DNA of 36,565 bases, taken from contig JADFKB010000015.1 of the NCBI GenBank assembly GCA_022565155.1, positions 1 to 36,565 of the forward strand, in the 5' to 3' direction. Below the pieces are notes generated by a model. The model searched no databases and was not told the DNA's origin. It saw only the letters and a program-made list of their open reading frames with translations. The position numbers and the translations under genes are program-made. The DNA comes from Chloroflexota bacterium. GTDB taxonomy: Bacteria; Chloroflexota; Dehalococcoidia; DSTF01; RBG-16-68-14. Shown here piece after piece: positions 8,403 to 17,212 of the stretch; position 1 is the first letter of the stretch; every line of letters starts with the position of its first letter.

Positions 8403-9674
8403 ATGATCTCAGAAGTCGTCATGCCCCAGATGGGCGCCGATATGGAAGAAGGCACCGTCGTCCGCTGGCTGAAGCAGCCCGGCGACGCCGTCGAGCGCGG
8501 CGAGATCATCGCCGAAATCGAGACCGACAAGGCGAACGTCGAGATCGAAGCCTTCGACTCCGGCACCTTCCGCAAAACGCTCGCAAGCGAAGGCGACACC
8601 GTCTCCGTCGGCACAGTAATCGCCCTCATTACGGACGCGGACGAAGACATCTCGCAGTATCAGCCGGCTACTACCATCAGCAGCGACACGCAAGCGGCCG
8701 CTACCGCCGCCCCCTCCGCACCGAAGGCGCGTACCGGCGCTGATGATGAGACCGAAGCCGATACCGCGACAACTACCTCATCAACGCCCGCGCCCTCCCG
8801 GCCAACAGCAAGTATCGAGACCACTCCCGGCCGCGTCCGCGCATCGCCCGTCGCCCGCAAGCTCGCCCAGGAGAACGGCATCGACCTCACCCAACTCGCC
8901 GGCACCGGCCCGGACGGCCGCATCGTCCGCCGTGACATCGAGGCCGCGATCGAATCAGGCGTCGCTCGCTCCGCGCCAACGGCGCGTCCGCAACCAATAA
9001 CCACCGGCCAAAGTAAGATGCGCCAGACCATCGCCAGGCGCATGTCCCAGAGTAAGCGCGAAGCGCCTCACTACTACATCACGGTCGAGATCGACATGAC
9101 GGACGCCGAGCGCCTGCGCCGCCAGCTCAACGAGGCCGCCGAAGATTACCCGCGCGTCAGCGTCAACGACCTGATCGTCAAAGCCTGCGCCGGCGCGCTG
9201 GCCCGCCACCCGATCTTCAACACCTCACTGGTCGAAGGCGCAATACAGGCGCATGAACAGATCAACGTCTGCATTGCCATCGCGCTCGACGACGGCCTGA
9301 TCGCGCCGGCGATCCTCGACTGCGCCAACAAAAACCTCGGTCAGATCGCGGAGGCGAGCCGCAGCCTGGCGGAGCGCGCGAAGTCGGGCAGCCTCAAACC
9401 GGAGGAGTACTCCGGCGGCACGTTCACCGTCAGCAACCTCGGCATGTTCAACGTAGAGTCACTCGTCGCCATCATCCAGCCGCCGCAAACAGCCATCCTC
9501 GGCGTCGGCGCGGTGCGGGCCATGCCCATCGTGCGGGACGGGAAGATCGAACCTGCCGAGATGATGAAGGTAGCCCTGTCCGCCGACCACCGCGTGACGG
9601 ACGGCGCGCAGGGCGCTCAGCTCCTCAACGAGATCCGCAGGCTACTGGAGAACCCCGCCGCCCTGCTGGTCTAA
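8403..9674 (+). CDS. pdhC: Dihydrolipoamide acetyltransferase (E2), one lipoyl domain
   Basis: Lipoyl domain [24 protein letters not shown]...[18 protein letters not shown]3-binding domain [36 protein letters not shown]; catalytic [19 protein letters not shown] at 8403 preferred to 8370. Confidence 0.93.
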   Translation: MISEVVMPQMGADMEEGTVVRWLKQPGDAVERGEIIAEIETDKANVEIEAFDSGTFRKTLASEGDTVSVGTVIALITDADEDISQYQPATTISSDTQAAATAAPSAPKARTGADDETEADTATTTSSTPAPSRPTASIETTPGRVRASPVARKLAQENGIDLTQLAGTGPDGRIVRRDIEAAIESGVARSAPTARPQPITTGQSKMRQTIARRMSQSKREAPHYYITVEIDMTDAERLRRQLNEAAEDYPRVSVNDLIVKACAGALARHPIFNTSLVEGAIQAHEQINVCIAIALDDGLIAPAILDCANKNLGQIAEASRSLAERAKSGSLKPEEYSGGTFTVSNLGMFNVESLVAIIQPPQTAILGVGAVRAMPIVRDGKIEPAEMMKVALSADHRVTDGAQGAQLLNEIRRLLENPAALLV

Positions 9675-10111
9675 GGAATCTCTTCGCCCTCAAGCCTGCG
9701 GATGATCTTGCTCAGCTGCGGCAGCATAGAGAGGGCAATGCTCGGGTTCGTGCGCAGCTCCGCTGTAAAGTCCCAGCGCGTCATCACCAGGCACTCCGTA
9801 TCCTCCAGCGCGATGACGCTCGTCGAGCGCGGAAAGCCATCGAGCAGCGCCATCTCGCCGAACGGCTCCCCCGCCCCCTTCGTCGCCAGCTCGGTGCCGC
9901 CCTTGGTCACCTGCACCTTGCCGCTGACGATCACGTAGAAGGCAACCGCCTGCTCGCCCTCCTTGACGATCTCAGCGCCCTTCTTATACGTGCGCGCGAC
10001 AACGGCCTTGCCCAGCCGGTTCAGATCGTCCTGCTCCAAGCGGGAGAAGAGCGGTACGGAAGCCAGCATCTCTTCGTACGGCATGGTCACATCTCCTATC
10101 GGCGACGCCAT
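9671..10111 (-). CDS. Cyclic nucleotide-binding domain (Crp-type sensor domain) protein, no DNA-binding domain
   Basis: LFSRLEQDDLNRLGKAVVARTYKKGAEIVKEGEQAVAFYVIVSGKVQV...GEPFGEMALLDGFPRSTSVIALEDTECLVM; 146 aa with no HTH extension. Confidence 0.88.
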   Translation of the reverse strand: MASPIGDVTMPYEEMLASVPLFSRLEQDDLNRLGKAVVARTYKKGAEIVKEGEQAVAFYVIVSGKVQVTKGGTELATKGAGEPFGEMALLDGFPRSTSVIALEDTECLVMTRWDFTAELRTNPSIALSMLPQLSKIIRRLEGEEIP

Positions 10112-10207
10112 GATTGGCAGGTCAACGCTGGCGTATTCTAACCGCCTGGCACTTCCGCCGCAAGCTACGCACTGTCATAAGCGCCTACCGCCCGCTATCA
10201 TCGCAGC

Positions 10208-11521
10208 ATGAACGGCAGCATGAACGCCCTCCAGCGCGCTCATCGCTCCCTCAGCCTCGGCTGGCTGGCGGCGAGCATCTTCGCCGGCTATCGATGGCAC
10301 GGCTGGCGCACGCGCCGGCTGCCTCCCGATGAAACGCAACGGCGCCTCTCTGCCCTCCACCGCCGCAACGCGGAACGCATCTACGATACGGCTGCCCGCC
10401 TCAAGGGCCTGCTGATCAAGGTCGGCCAGCTTGTCGGCGCCCGCGCAGACATCTTCCCGGACGAGTACATCGAGGTGCTGTCCCGCTTACACGACACCCT
10501 GCCGCCGCGGCCGTACGCCGTTATCCGCCACGTGATCGAGAGCGAGTTGGGCGCTTCGATCGACGACATCTTCGCAGAGCTGAACCAGACCGCGATCGCC
10601 GCCGCTTCACTCGCGCAGGTGCATCGCGGCCGCCTCCACGACGGGCGCGATGTCGCCGTCAAGGTGCAGTACCCGGAGATCGAAGCGATCGTGCGCGTCG
10701 ACCTCCAGAACATGCGGCTCCTCGCCCGCGTCGCCGGGCGGCTGCTACGCGACTTCGACTTCACGTCGATCGTCGATGAGCTGAGCGAAAACGCACCATT
10801 GGAACTCGACTTCATCCACGAGGGGCACAACGCCGAGACGTCGGCCGAAAACTTTGCCGGGCAGGAAGACATCATCATCCCGCGCATCTACTGGGAGCAC
10901 ACGACGAGGCGCGTGCTGGTGATGGAGTTCGTAGACGGCATCAAGATTACGGATGTCGCGGCGCTGAAGGCGGCGGAGATCGACATCAACGCTGTCGTCC
11001 ACCTGGTCACGGAGAGCTACCTGCGCCAGATCTTCGCCCACGGCTTCTTCCACGCAGACCCGCACCCCGGCAACCTCTTCGTCCAGCCGGGGCCGAAGCT
11101 CGTCATCGTCGATTACGGATTGGCGAAGCAGCTACAGCCGGGCTTCCTGCAGGGGTTCATCCGCCTCATGACGGCCCTCATCGCTGCCGACCAGAGCGGC
11201 CTGGCCCAGGCCTTTCGCGATCTCGGTTTCCACACCCGCCACGAGGACGATGCTGTCTTCGAGGCTCTCGGCGAATCGATGATCACCCGCCTCTCTCGCA
11301 GCGCCGAGTTCAACCAGAACCGCCAGCTCCTCTTCGAATTCCAGGAGCGGATGATGCGCATCTTCCGCGAAAACCCCGTCGTCCGCATCCCCGGCGAGTT
11401 CCTGTACATCGGCCGCGTGTTGGGGCTGCTCAGCGGCCTCGGCGCCCAGCTCGGCGCTGAGATCGACCTGATGGAAGTGCTCGGCGAACAGGTGCCATCT
11501 CCTGCCGCGTCTACCCAGTAA
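10208..11521 (+). CDS. ABC1/AarF/UbiB family atypical kinase
   Basis: LLIKVGQLVGARADIFPDEYIEVLSRLHDTLPP (KxGQ), AAASLAQVHRGRLHDGRDVAVKVQYP, FHADPHPGNLF, IVDYGLAKQL. Confidence 0.92.
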   Translation: MNGSMNALQRAHRSLSLGWLAASIFAGYRWHGWRTRRLPPDETQRRLSALHRRNAERIYDTAARLKGLLIKVGQLVGARADIFPDEYIEVLSRLHDTLPPRPYAVIRHVIESELGASIDDIFAELNQTAIAAASLAQVHRGRLHDGRDVAVKVQYPEIEAIVRVDLQNMRLLARVAGRLLRDFDFTSIVDELSENAPLELDFIHEGHNAETSAENFAGQEDIIIPRIYWEHTTRRVLVMEFVDGIKITDVAALKAAEIDINAVVHLVTESYLRQIFAHGFFHADPHPGNLFVQPGPKLVIVDYGLAKQLQPGFLQGFIRLMTALIAADQSGLAQAFRDLGFHTRHEDDAVFEALGESMITRLSRSAEFNQNRQLLFEFQERMMRIFRENPVVRIPGEFLYIGRVLGLLSGLGAQLGAEIDLMEVLGEQVPSPAASTQ

Positions 11522-11617
11522 CCGCGCGCGCTGTTGCGATCGAACCCCGCAAATCGTTACACTTCACAGCCAACACGAGTGTCGCTCCATTCGAACGGCA
11601 GTCGAGGGATAATCGCT

Positions 11618-13090
11618 ATGTCGAACGATACGCACGAACGCCTACAGATAAAGAGCCAGCCGGTCCCGAAGCAAGACCCGCGGGTTCGCATCAACAACTG
11701 GCAGGAGACGTTCCTCGGTTACAGCGAGGGCGCAGCCAAGATCGAGGCGACGCGCTGCATCGACTGCCCCGACGCCCCATGCCAGGCAGCTTGCCCCGTC
11801 GGCAACGACATCCCTGGCGCCCTCATGCTTCTAGAGAAAGGCGATATCGTCGGCGCCGCTAACGTCTTCCGCGAGACGAACCACCTGCCGGATATGTGCG
11901 GGCGGCTCTGTCCGCAAGAGAGCCTCTGCGAGGGCGACTGCGTCGTCGGCTTCGCCATCCGGCCCGAAGATCTGCAGCCGCAGAAGCCCGTCGCCATCGG
12001 CAAGCTGGAGGCGTTCGTCACGGACTACCAGCGCCTAACGGAGGGCCTGCCGCTGCCGGAGCTGCCGCCCGCCACCGGTCAGCGCGTCGCCGTCGTCGGC
12101 GCCGGGCCGGCCGGCCTCGCCGTCGCCGAGGAGCTGGCGAAGAAGGGGCACAGCATTACCATCTTCGACTCCTGGTCCGAAGCCGGCGGCGTCCTCCTCT
12201 ACGGCATCCCCAACTTCAAGATGCAAAAGGAGATCCTCGACGCCAAGCTCGACTACCTTTGGCAACTCGGAATCACCTTCACCGGCAACACCTACATCGG
12301 CCGCGACCTGACGATCGACCAGCTCTTCGAGCAAGGCTACCACGCCGTCTTCCTCGGCTTCGGCGCCAGCCAGGGCAACGATCTGGAGCTGCCCGGCGGC
12401 GACCTGCCCGGCGTGATCCAAGCCACCGAGTACCTGGTGCGCGGCAACCTGAAGCCCGACCAGCTGCCGGAGCAGATGCGCGAGCCGCTGCCCCAGAGCG
12501 AACGCGTGCTCGTTATCGGCGGCGGCGACACCTCGATGGACTGCGTGCGCACCGCCGTCAGGCTAGGCGCGGACGAGGTCACCTGCGCCTACCGCCGGAC
12601 GGAGGCTGAGCAGCTAGGGCGTGTCGAGGAGCGGGTCCACGCCGTAGAGGAGGGCGTCCGCTTCGAGTACCTGGCGGCGCCGCTGCGCTTCGTGGCGGGG
12701 CCGGACGGCCACATCGCCCAGGTGCAGTTCGCGCGGATGGAGCTGGGAGAGCCGGACGAATCGGGCCGCCGCCGTCCCGTGCCCACCGGCGAAGAGTTCA
12801 CCGTCGCCGCCGATACCGTCGTCATCGCCATTGGCTACGGCGCCGACGATGAGGTGGTTCAATCGGCAAGCGGGATCGAGACCGAACGCTCGCTCGTCGC
12901 CGTCAACACCGATACGTTCGAGACCAGCCGGCCCGGCGTCTTCGCCGGCGGCGACTGCGTCAACGGCGCCGACCTCGTCGTCACCGCCCTCGCCGACGGC
13001 CGCCGCGCCGCCGAAACCATCGATGCCTACCTGAACAGCCTGCCCCGCAAGCGCCCCTCCGCCATCACCGGCCTCGCCCCGCACAACTAG
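11618..13090 (+). CDS. GltD-type NAD(P)-dependent FAD/Fe-S oxidoreductase (glutamate synthase small-subunit family)
   Basis: ATRCIDCPDAPCQAACPVGNDIPG, GRLCPQESLCEGDCV, VVGAGPAGLAVAEELAKKGHSITIFD, VIGGGDTSMDCVRTAVRLGA, VFAGGDCVNGADLVVTA. ATG at 11618 preferred. Confidence 0.9.
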   Translation: MSNDTHERLQIKSQPVPKQDPRVRINNWQETFLGYSEGAAKIEATRCIDCPDAPCQAACPVGNDIPGALMLLEKGDIVGAANVFRETNHLPDMCGRLCPQESLCEGDCVVGFAIRPEDLQPQKPVAIGKLEAFVTDYQRLTEGLPLPELPPATGQRVAVVGAGPAGLAVAEELAKKGHSITIFDSWSEAGGVLLYGIPNFKMQKEILDAKLDYLWQLGITFTGNTYIGRDLTIDQLFEQGYHAVFLGFGASQGNDLELPGGDLPGVIQATEYLVRGNLKPDQLPEQMREPLPQSERVLVIGGGDTSMDCVRTAVRLGADEVTCAYRRTEAEQLGRVEERVHAVEEGVRFEYLAAPLRFVAGPDGHIAQVQFARMELGEPDESGRRRPVPTGEEFTVAADTVVIAIGYGADDEVVQSASGIETERSLVAVNTDTFETSRPGVFAGGDCVNGADLVVTALADGRRAAETIDAYLNSLPRKRPSAITGLAPHN

Positions 13091-13105
13091 CGGCAGCGTT
13101 CTGCA

Positions 13106-13369
13106 TTCGCGGGACCGGCTTTAGCCTGTCGAACGTCGGGTGCGAGCCTCAGGACGAAGCCTCTTCTGTCAGGGTCTAAAGACCCTAACCTACTTCACTC
13201 TCTGGCTCACCTCGCATCGTCGGACAGGTTCTCTTTATCTTGTGGGACAGGCTTCACCCCCTACCTGCCGCCGGACAGGCTCTCTTTACCTTGCGGGACA
13301 GGCTTCAGCCCCCTACCTACCGCCGGACAGGCTCTCTTTACCTTGCGGGACAGGCTTTAGCCTGTCACC
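13106..13369. repeat. Composite palindromic/tandem repeat region between convergent genes (about 3 units of 51-52 bp)
   Basis: CGGACAGG(T/C)TCTCTTTA(T/C)CTTG(T/C)GGGACAGGCTTCA... starts at 13221, 13272 and 13324; GACAGGCTTTAGCCTGTC inverted repeat ends the array; GGACCGGCTTTAGCCTGTC lies near the left end; palindrome AGGGTCTAAAGACCCT at 13171-13186. Confidence 0.8.
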
Positions 13370-14384
13370 CACCATCAGACAGTTCATACCGCACCACGCC
13401 ATCACGCATAGATCGAACCAGCCGCCCCTCCTGCACCGCGTACTCCAGGTGCGCCAGCGTCTCGCTGATCGCCGCGCGCCGCATCCAGAACGAGAACGTC
13501 TCGTACGTGCCTGTCGTCCAGACGATGCCCGACGCCACATCGTAAGCCGTAGTGCCCCCGTCGCCGACGATCGCCAGCATCTCGTTCAGCCGCGTATCGT
13601 GGTGCTCCACGATCTCGTTCACTCGGCCGCGCAAGTCTTTAAACTCGTACTCGTGGGCCGGCAGCACCCGCTCCACGTCGAGCGTCTCCAACCGGCGCAA
13701 CGACGCCAGGTAGTCGCCCAGCGGGTTGCCCATCTGCTGCGGGTGGAGGCTGACGTTTGGCGTGATCGAAGGCAGCACGTGATCGCCGGTGAGGATGAAG
13801 CGCTGCTTGCGCTCGTAGAAGCAGAGGTGTCCCGGGGAGTGGCCGGGCGTCCAGTAGACCTCGAACACGTAGCGGCCGAAGTCGAGCGTCTCGCCGCCCC
13901 AGAGCACCCTGTCCGGCTCCACGGGCGTAACCCACGCCCGCGCCGGCATTGATGCCTGCTGCAGTTCGGTCATCTCGCTCTTCGGCACGCCGTTCTCGAC
14001 AAGCCAACCGGCCATCCGTTCGAGAAGCTGCTCGGGGTTTCGATAACGGCTGCGGATGAAGTCGCGCTCGCGCTGGTGGATGATCACCTCCGCGTTGCAG
14101 ATCTCCTTAATCCGACCGGCCAGTCCGTAGTGGTCCGGGTGCACGTGAGTCACTAGCAGGCGTTTTATATCGTCGAAGGTCACCTTGACCTCCTTCAGCT
14201 CCTCCTCCAGCGCCGCGAACGCCTCCGGCGTGTTCCAGCCGCAGTCGACGAGCGTGTAGCCGTCATCCCCGGGAACGAGGTACGGCAGCACCCAGCCGAG
14301 CGGGTTATTCGGGATCGGTACCTTGAGCTGGTAGAGGCCGGGCAGAACTTCAGTGGCCAAGCGATACCTCCTCGCATCGAACAA
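13365..14384 (-). CDS. MBL-fold metallo-hydrolase
   Basis: LLVTHVHPDHYGLAGRIK (HxHxDH), YWTPGHSPGHLCFYE, FILTGDHVLP. A TTG at 14360 with AGGAGG 6 nt upstream (14372-14367) may be the true start. Confidence 0.92.
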   Translation of the reverse strand: MFDARRYRLATEVLPGLYQLKVPIPNNPLGWVLPYLVPGDDGYTLVDCGWNTPEAFAALEEELKEVKVTFDDIKRLLVTHVHPDHYGLAGRIKEICNAEVIIHQRERDFIRSRYRNPEQLLERMAGWLVENGVPKSEMTELQQASMPARAWVTPVEPDRVLWGGETLDFGRYVFEVYWTPGHSPGHLCFYERKQRFILTGDHVLPSITPNVSLHPQQMGNPLGDYLASLRRLETLDVERVLPAHEYEFKDLRGRVNEIVEHHDTRLNEMLAIVGDGGTTAYDVASGIVWTTGTYETFSFWMRRAAISETLAHLEYAVQEGRLVRSMRDGVVRYELSDGG

Positions 14385-14399
14385 GCCCTTGGCAGATCA

Positions 14400-14425
14400 C
14401 AGGGGCGACTAATCAATCGCCCCTG
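14400..14425. promoter_or_regulatory. 9-bp perfect inverted repeat in a divergent promoter region
   Basis: CAGGGGCGA-ctaatcaa-TCGCCCCTG between the MBL hydrolase (-) and surface protein (+) genes. Confidence 0.45.
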
Positions 14426-14568
14426 ACCTCTTCGTGAGCCAGTGCATTGTACACAGGCCCCAGATTCAGCGACAGCCTCGCTACGGGCTAGCGCGGTTGA
14501 CAACGCGCATAGGCGATAGTACATTCGACGTAGCTTGCGAGACGCGCCATACTTGCGGAGGTGCAAGG

Positions 14569-17028
14569 ATGCTGTTTGTACGGATCGCCCACGCCGCCGT
14601 CGTCGTCACGCTAATCGCCCTGATTGCCACCGCGCTGCTCTGGCCTCAGCTACGTGGCACCGCCCGCGCCGACAACACCGGCTTCCAATCGCCAAGCGAC
14701 ACCCACGCACCGGAAAACCAATGGGTCACACCGAGGCGCGCCTTTGAACTGGGCGTTGCCACGGCCAGCGCGATCGGCAACAAGCAAGGCTACTCCGCGT
14801 TCGGCTTCTCCGTTGCCGGTGGCGCATTTATCCTCGGCATCGCCGTCCAGGTAAACGCTAAAGCCCTGGACGCAAGCGGCTGTGATCTGCAGGTGACGTT
14901 ATCCGGGGAAGGCGGCAGTAATCCCAGCACCCCGCAGATTGCAGACCTCACAGACTCGTTCACTGATCACACGCTCGGTGGCAGCAACGACACCTGGGAC
15001 CGCGACTGGACGTCTGGCGAGTTCACCGACACCAACTTTGTTGTCACAGTCGAGTACATCAACACGGGTGGCTGTAACGACACAGATATCAGCCTGGACA
15101 CCCTCCGGGTGAACGTCTACTTCAAGTCGGTCACCCCAGGCGATCTCCACCCGCCCACGCTCAGCCAGCCGCCGAACGGGTGGAGCGACCCGAACAACGC
15201 ATTCGCAAGCGATACCGACTACGCCACCGCCTCCGGGAACGCCGACCAGGGCTACGCTAACTTCAACCTCTCAGTGCCCTCTCCGTCTATCATCACCGGC
15301 ATCGAAGTCGTGATCGAGGCCTTCTCCAGCGACCCCAGCGGCTGCCAGATCCAGGCGCGCGTCTCCGGCAACGGCGGCGACACCATCCCCAACTTCTCCA
15401 GCTTCCCCAAGGAAACCGCCGAGCTCACCGACACCGAGACGCTACACACCCTGGGCGGCCCAGAGGAGCTCTGGAACGGCACCTGGCTCGCCGCCAACTT
15501 CTCCAACACCAACTTCGCCCTGGAGCTGCACAACAACGACCCGGATCCCGGCAACAATGTGACCTGCACTGATGCCGCCACCACCTCTCTGAACCAGGTG
15601 CAAGTCCGCGTCTACTTCAAGCCTCTCCAACAGACTGGCAAGTCCTCACCCTCCGCCACGCCTGCGCCAAGCGAGTGGACAAATCCCGGCAACGCCTTCG
15701 CCAGCGACAACGCGGACGCCACCGGCCGCGCGGACAGCACCGCGACCGACGAACAGGCCTACGGCAATTTCGGCCTGTCGACGATCCCCACCTCGTCGCT
15801 AATCGTCGGCATCGAAGTCCAGGTTGAAGCCCACTCCGACGATCTCGGCAACGACTGCGCTCTGAATGTACAGATCTTCGGCCGCGGCGGCTTTACTGCT
15901 GCAGAGACCGCCAATCTCACCGTGGCAGATGACGATTACGTACTGGGCGGCCAGGAAGACCTCTGGGGCGCAACCTGGACGCCAAACGATTTCAGCGATG
16001 CCAACTTCGTTGTCAAAGTCACTGCGATCGATCCCGGCACCGACTGCGCGAACACTGCCGTGACATCGCTCGATCACATCCAGGTCAACGTCTTCTACAA
16101 GCAGATCGCCGACAGCGGGTTCAGGTCGCCATTAGCCACGGCCACGCCGAGCGAATGGACAGATCCCCAGAACGCATTCTCCGGCACCGACGGCAACTTG
16201 GACGCCACCGGCCGCGCGGACAGCACCGCGACCGACGAGCAGGCCTACGGCAACTTCGGGCTCTCCGTGCCCGCCGACTCGATCATTACCGGCATCGAGG
16301 TGCGCGCCGAAGCCCACTCCAGCGACGCCGGCGGCGCTTGCGAGTTGGATGTTGAGCTCTCCCCCGACGGAGGCGCAGGCTTCATCCTGGAGGAGAAGAC
16401 CGCTGTCCTCACCGGTTCGGACGTCGTCTACTCCCTCGGCGGCAGCAGCGACACATGGGGCGAAACCTGGTCGGCAGGCGACTTCAGCAACACGAACTTC
16501 GTCGTCAAAGTCACCGCAGTAGATCCCGGCGGTTGCCTGGACGCTGCCGTGACATCCTTAGATCACATTGAAGTGAACGTCTACTTCAAATCTTCCACCC
16601 CGCCGGTGACCAACACGGCGACCAGTACCAACACGCCCACGATCACCTCCACCCCAACGATCACGCCAACCGCCACCATCACACCGACACCGACCACCAC
16701 GGATACGCCGACGGCTACTATCACACCGACCGCCACGGATACGCCGACGGCCACCGCCACGCCGCCCAGCACCAACACGCCCACGCAGACAGCGACGCCC
16801 ACGCGGACGGCGACGCCCGTGAAGCTGCTGGGTGACGTCAACCTCGACACCTTCGTCAACAGCATCGATGCGCTGTTTATCCTGCAGTTTAACGCCCGCC
16901 TGCTCGGCACGTTGCCCAACGCAGCGAACGCAGAGGTAAACTGTGACGACGTGATCAACGCCCTGGATGCCGCGCTCATCCTCCAATTTGGCGCCAACTT
17001 CCTGACGGCTCTGCCCGGCTGCCCGTAG
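14569..17028 (+). CDS. Secreted surface protein: four ~160-aa repeats, Thr/Pro-rich stalk, C-terminal dockerin type I-like domain
   Basis: ATG at 14569 after GGAGGTGCAAGG; N-terminal hydrophobic signal; repeated '..W..P.NAF...AYGNFGLS...I.GIEV..EA...LGG..D.W..TW...FS..NF.V.V...SLD.I.VNVYFK'; TNTPTITSTPTITPTATITP linker; DVNLDTFVNSIDALFILQF / EVNCDDVINALDAALILQF EF-hand-like dockerin pair. Confidence 0.88.
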   Translation: MLFVRIAHAAVVVTLIALIATALLWPQLRGTARADNTGFQSPSDTHAPENQWVTPRRAFELGVATASAIGNKQGYSAFGFSVAGGAFILGIAVQVNAKALDASGCDLQVTLSGEGGSNPSTPQIADLTDSFTDHTLGGSNDTWDRDWTSGEFTDTNFVVTVEYINTGGCNDTDISLDTLRVNVYFKSVTPGDLHPPTLSQPPNGWSDPNNAFASDTDYATASGNADQGYANFNLSVPSPSIITGIEVVIEAFSSDPSGCQIQARVSGNGGDTIPNFSSFPKETAELTDTETLHTLGGPEELWNGTWLAANFSNTNFALELHNNDPDPGNNVTCTDAATTSLNQVQVRVYFKPLQQTGKSSPSATPAPSEWTNPGNAFASDNADATGRADSTATDEQAYGNFGLSTIPTSSLIVGIEVQVEAHSDDLGNDCALNVQIFGRGGFTAAETANLTVADDDYVLGGQEDLWGATWTPNDFSDANFVVKVTAIDPGTDCANTAVTSLDHIQVNVFYKQIADSGFRSPLATATPSEWTDPQNAFSGTDGNLDATGRADSTATDEQAYGNFGLSVPADSIITGIEVRAEAHSSDAGGACELDVELSPDGGAGFILEEKTAVLTGSDVVYSLGGSSDTWGETWSAGDFSNTNFVVKVTAVDPGGCLDAAVTSLDHIEVNVYFKSSTPPVTNTATSTNTPTITSTPTITPTATITPTPTTTDTPTATITPTATDTPTATATPPSTNTPTQTATPTRTATPVKLLGDVNLDTFVNSIDALFILQFNARLLGTLPNAANAEVNCDDVINALDAALILQFGANFLTALPGCP

Positions 17029-17072
17029 CCGGAGAGCGCGCGCGTCTAGCAACCGCGGTAGACACCAAGAAA

Positions 17073-17101
17073 GCCAGGCATGATGCGGCATGATGCCTGG
17101 C
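17073..17101. terminator. Stem-loop GCCAGGCAT-N11-ATGCCTGGC between convergent genes (candidate terminator)
   Basis: 9-bp perfect stem; read on the minus strand it is followed by TTTCTTGG; lies between the surface protein (+) and thiolase (-) ends. Confidence 0.5.
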
Positions 17102-17212
17102 CTTCCGCGCTCTCGCCCTGGCACGTGACCCGGCTCGGTCACGCGCGCTCAGTGTAGCTTCAGTCTACACGTTGAAAAATACAGCCCTGGTTTACGCGTG
17201 CGCGATACAACG

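Noticed and set aside
13221-13369. Possible CRISPR array
   Set aside because: Units are contiguous imperfect tandem repeats with no unique spacers; no cas genes nearby.
13140-13952. 270-aa plus-strand ORF with repeated RRTGSLYLAGQAS peptide
   Set aside because: The peptide repeat is simply translation of the 51-52 bp DNA repeat running into antisense of the MBL hydrolase; no start signal or recognisable domain.
16600-16825. Simple-sequence repeat as a phase-variation tract
   Set aside because: The ACN/CCN-rich stretch encodes a Thr/Pro stalk; it is imperfect and not a homopolymer or short perfect microsatellite, so slippage phase variation is not supported.
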